NCBI GenBank assembly: GCA_023267315.1
Contig: JAHFNN010000037.1
Span: 1 to 8,689, forward strand
Direction: 5' to 3'
Length of the DNA: 8,689 nucleotides
Source of the DNA: Candidatus Nomurabacteria bacterium
Lineage (GTDB): Bacteria > Patescibacteriota > Minisyncoccia > Phycocordibacterales > UBA9973
Shown here piece by piece: positions 6,181 through 8,689 of the stretch. A model generated the notes under the pieces. The model was not told the DNA's origin and did not search any database. It saw nothing but the letters and a program-made list of their open reading frames with translations. Made by a program: the position numbers and the translations under genes. The first letter of the stretch is position 1. Each line of letters begins with the position of its first letter.

Positions 6181-7614
6181 TTATTGCGCTGATACTACTG
6201 TTATATATCCCCTCCCCGCTGAATCATTTGAGGCGACATAAATATTATTACCTTCACAATCAAGTACCGATGCTGGATTACCAAGCGTGATCGGCGATCC
6301 GGTAGCATTTGTAATATGAAGCGGATCCGCGATGTTTAAAATCTGAAGTTGTCCGGATGATGTAGCTAAAAACGCTAAGGTATTCCTGACCGCAAGACCC
6401 ACGACATCCGTTGAACCAGTGACATCAAAACTTCCCTCTTCTGAAACAGCATTCGGATTAGAAGTATCAAGCATATAAAACTCATTGGTTCCGCCAGTTC
6501 TACCGAGATATGCGGTATTATTTAATACAAAAATATGATTGCCTTGATTTGAGTTACCACTCGGTGGATACGCTGATATATATTTTCCAACTTTAACAGG
6601 ACTGGCTGGATTAGAAATATCGAAAATCTTAATATTTTCAGTGTCACCACTTGCAACATACATTAAATTATCATGGAGATACATATCACGAACTCCGCTA
6701 CCTATCTCTGCTGACCCAAGTGTATGAGGATTAAGTGGATCTGAAACATCAATCGTATAAAATTCAGGACCCGAGCTATTATTAGCAAGACCTAGATATA
6801 CAATCCCCTCTTTATAAAAAATACTTGTAGCTGCAACATTTGCTGATACTTGAAATGTTTTGATGAGCTTAGGAGGATTATAGGTGATATCAAAAATCTG
6901 CAATTGTGAACCACCCGAGAGTGCACTGATAGTGTACGCATACGTCTGCCCAACATGAAGCGCAGCTAATCCTGTTGCGGTCGTCGCATCATTATCGACA
7001 CTACCTAAAAGTGTGGGACTTGTCGGAGTCGCAAGATTTAAGACAAAAAATGTTTTTTGTTTCTTGGTAACACCAACAGAATTAGAAGAATCTGCAGTGA
7101 TATATAACTTTCCTAGATACGCATCAAGCCCTGTAATTGTATAGATTCCATTTGAATCTGTTGGCAACTCAGCAGGCCAGAGACTCGCTAAGGCAAATGT
7201 GTGCACTTGGGGACTATTCCAGTTGCCAGAGAGTACAAAACTACAGGTATTTGAAGCTGGACCATTTGCTAAATTGGTCACCAGACTATAGAGATCAACT
7301 TTTTTTTCTCCATTTTGCCAAGTCACTTCTGCTGAAATTTTCTTTGTAATTGCATCGACTTCTGTGACCGTAAGTTGTTTTGTAAAAATACCATTAGTCT
7401 CAGTCTTATTCTGCACTAAATCAAAATCAATTTTTGCAGAATTCTTAGCCTCTTCCAATAACGCCTGTGCTTCATTTAATCCATCATTACCATTTTTACT
7501 ATCAATCATAAAAGACTGACTACTAAACGAAACAATAATCACGGCGGAAAGCGTAACGGTAAGTACCGCTGTTGCAATCAATATCTCTAAAGTTGAAAAT
7601 CCTTTTTTTGTCAT
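6181..7614 (-). CDS. PilV/GspI-like prepilin fused to a beta-propeller
   Basis: A 477-residue fusion. The N-terminus is a prepilin: MTKKG is cut before F6 in FSTLEILIATAVLTVTL, with E10 at +5, like PilV/GspI. Residues about 40-115 form the pilin globular part (EAQALLEEAKNSAK, then VTEVDAITKKISAEVTW). From about 125 to the end there are seven repeats of about 40-50 residues, each with a hydrophobic strand, an F/LxI/VLD/N strand, then NPxxP-type turn. The clearest is NLMYVASG followed by IKIFDISNPASPVKVGKY (316-345); others start near 168, 224, 270, 366, 411 and 456. This is the LVIVD-type beta-propeller pattern, probably seven blades. ATG at 7614 is preferred over a TTG at 7623 that overlaps the preceding gene; it follows that stop as TAATTATG and gives a normal leader. 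The propeller likely faces outward at the pilus tip. The fold is clear; the ligand is unknown. Confidence 0.87.
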   Translation of the reverse strand: MTKKGFSTLEILIATAVLTVTLSAVIIVSFSSQSFMIDSKNGNDGLNEAQALLEEAKNSAKIDFDLVQNKTETNGIFTKQLTVTEVDAITKKISAEVTWQNGEKKVDLYSLVTNLANGPASNTCSFVLSGNWNSPQVHTFALASLWPAELPTDSNGIYTITGLDAYLGKLYITADSSNSVGVTKKQKTFFVLNLATPTSPTLLGSVDNDATTATGLAALHVGQTYAYTISALSGGSQLQIFDITYNPPKLIKTFQVSANVAATSIFYKEGIVYLGLANNSSGPEFYTIDVSDPLNPHTLGSAEIGSGVRDMYLHDNLMYVASGDTENIKIFDISNPASPVKVGKYISAYPPSGNSNQGNHIFVLNNTAYLGRTGGTNEFYMLDTSNPNAVSEEGSFDVTGSTDVVGLAVRNTLAFLATSSGQLQILNIADPLHITNATGSPITLGNPASVLDCEGNNIYVASNDSAGRGYITVVSAQ

Positions 7615-7616
7615 AA

Positions 7617-8117
7617 TTACCAACTAATTCCTCCTTCGGAGTTTATTGTAATAGTGTAAAGATGTTTCGCATTATCAGATATTTCAATCGAGCCAGTACT
7701 ATTTCCACCCAAATTTACCTTACCGGTCAGTTGATCAAAAGCAATTTCAGAAACAGGGTTTGAATTCGTGGTTAGATAAAACAACTGATAATTTACACCA
7801 ATATCCTGATTGAATGGATCTGTGGGGTTATACTGCGCCCCTTGAAAAAGTACGTACTTCTGTATTTCATGTGTCGCAGAATCGTATATGATTTTTACTC
7901 CATGCGGAACGCCCGTTGTACAGGTACCACCAAAACAGACGTTGTTCACTGCTTCGTTGCGAGCTTTCAAAAGAATAGATGTGAGGAGATTACGTTGACT
8001 TGCTGTACCATAACTGAAATAACTTTGTATTGAAATAAAAAAACCGCCACCGAGGATTACCAGCATGATTGCTACAACTATTATAATTTCAAATATGGTA
8101 AATCCTTTATTATGCAT
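7617..8117 (-). CDS. GspH/FimT-like minor prepilin
   Basis: A 166-residue type IV prepilin: MHNKG leader, cut before F6 in FTIFEIIIVVAIMLVILGGG, with E10 at +5. The helix continues as SYGTASQRNLLTSILLKARNEAVNN, the region that in GspH/FimT/FimU pilins reads as an arm of small residues and R/N. The globular part is beta-rich with a close cysteine pair (C61, C66 in CFGGTC) and a C-terminal strand that ends in EGGISW. GspH/FimU-type pilins link the tip complex to the fibre. It is the first minor pilin after pilC, 24 bases beyond that stop. The stop lies next to the start of the propeller gene. No Shine-Dalgarno precedes the ATG at 8117. Family placement within the prepilins is supported by order and by the GspH-like C-terminal domain pattern. 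Confidence 0.88.
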   Translation of the reverse strand: MHNKGFTIFEIIIVVAIMLVILGGGFFISIQSYFSYGTASQRNLLTSILLKARNEAVNNVCFGGTCTTGVPHGVKIIYDSATHEIQKYVLFQGAQYNPTDPFNQDIGVNYQLFYLTTNSNPVSEIAFDQLTGKVNLGGNSTGSIEISDNAKHLYTITINSEGGISW

Positions 8118-8141
8118 AACAATACACGCAAAACTTACGCA

Positions 8142-8689
8142 CTACTTCATCAAACTTTGAGTAACCCCATAAATAGGTTTGATGATTGAGATAACAACAA
8201 ACCCCACAAGCACGCCCATAAAGAGAAGCATTACCGGCTCAATAGTACTCGAGAGATTTTTAGTAATTTCGTCCACTTCTCCCTCATAAAAATCAGCGAG
8301 GTAGAAGAGGTTTTCATCAAGTTTTCCAGTATTCTCGCCGACCTCAATCATGCGCGCAACTGTCGGTGGAATAATTTTTGGATGCACTTCAAGATACTTA
8401 TGGAGCTGCTCTCCTTTTTTCAAATCCTCCGCAGCCATAAGAAGCGCCTTGTGATACACCGTATTTGATACTGATTCAGCCGTCAGTGTTACCGCTTCGA
8501 CAATCTTGATTCCACTCTTTAAGAAAACACCGATCGTGCGTGTGATCATCGCCATGTTGTATCCTATAGAAATTTTACCGAAAATAGGCAATGCGAGTAT
8601 TGTGCGATCGTATGCATACCGAACTGCAGGAATTCTAATAAGAAACATAAATAGTAAAATAATTCCGATAATTCCTCCTCCAAGAAGCA
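8142..8689 (-). CDS. pilC: Type IV pilus platform protein PilC, C-terminal part
   Basis: The last 181 residues of an inner-membrane platform protein, cut by the right edge. PilC/GspF proteins usually have about 400 residues, so more than half is missing. Visible in order: the end of a membrane helix (GGGIIGIILLFMFLI), the linker RYAYDRTILALPIFGKI, then the second GspF domain: TRTIGVFLKSGIKIVEAVTL, KKGEQLHKYL, PPTVARMIEVGENTGKLDENL, FYEGEVDEITKNLSSTIEPVMLL, and a final helix with VGFVVISIIKPIYG. These are textbook motifs of the family. PilC sits at the base of the pilus and couples the assembly ATPase to pilin insertion. Although an internal ATG exists at 8648, the frame is open to the edge and that ATG lies inside the first helix, so it is not the start. 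The minor pilins follow directly. Confidence 0.95.
   Translation of the reverse strand, partial: LLGGGIIGIILLFMFLIRIPAVRYAYDRTILALPIFGKISIGYNMAMITRTIGVFLKSGIKIVEAVTLTAESVSNTVYHKALLMAAEDLKKGEQLHKYLEVHPKIIPPTVARMIEVGENTGKLDENLFYLADFYEGEVDEITKNLSSTIEPVMLLFMGVLVGFVVISIIKPIYGVTQSLMK

Noticed and set aside
7612..7623. TTG start at 7623 for the propeller pilin
   Set aside because: It overlaps the upstream stop and adds three residues; the ATG at 7614 gives the standard short prepilin leader MTKKG.
8646..8648. ATG at 8648 as the start of pilC
   Set aside because: The frame is open to the window edge and the upstream residues form the first part of a membrane helix that this ATG would cut.

Overview
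The window is AT-rich bacterial DNA with compact genes. Most genes lack a recognisable Shine-Dalgarno sequence, and several prepilins are packed into one operon. I infer a Candidate Phyla Radiation (Patescibacteria, Parcubacteria-like) genome from these traits. No taxonomic marker gene is present, so this is not proven. All stops used are TAA or TAG, so the window does not test UGA recoding.

The right three quarters (2219-8689, minus strand) is a type IV pilus operon. In transcription order it holds: the C-terminal part of the platform protein PilC (cut by the window edge); a GspH/FimT-like minor prepilin; a PilV/GspI-like prepilin fused to a roughly seven-bladed LVIVD-type beta-propeller; a PilW/GspJ-like prepilin; a PilX/GspK-like protein of 967 residues carrying a von Willebrand A (vWA) domain; and, after a 102-bp gap with its own likely promoter, the major type IV pilin. 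The order H-I-J-K then major pilin matches the minor pilin clusters of type IV pili and type II secretion systems. The striking point is that the two modules of the separate tip adhesin PilY1 (vWA and beta-propeller) are here built directly onto two minor pilins. In the vWA protein, the vWA fold is interrupted by a beta-sandwich domain that is itself interrupted by a second beta-sandwich domain.

The left part holds three genes unrelated to pili. A plus-strand gene (1504-2091) encodes a lipid desaturase of the TMEM189/CarF (plasmanylethanolamine desaturase, Kua) family with the full set of histidine motifs. A TrmB-type transcription regulator is transcribed divergently from it (644-1423), and downstream of that lies a small four-helix membrane protein resembling VKOR (154-573). 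Two hairpins between the convergent desaturase and pilin genes (2108-2200) are good rho-independent terminators.

The leftmost 153 bases contain three small hairpins and at best the start of another minus-strand gene. I could not identify anything there with confidence. Likely -10 boxes (TATAAT) lie just upstream of the VKOR-like, regulator and pilin genes. For the first two they are so close to the start codon that the mRNAs would be leaderless or nearly so.
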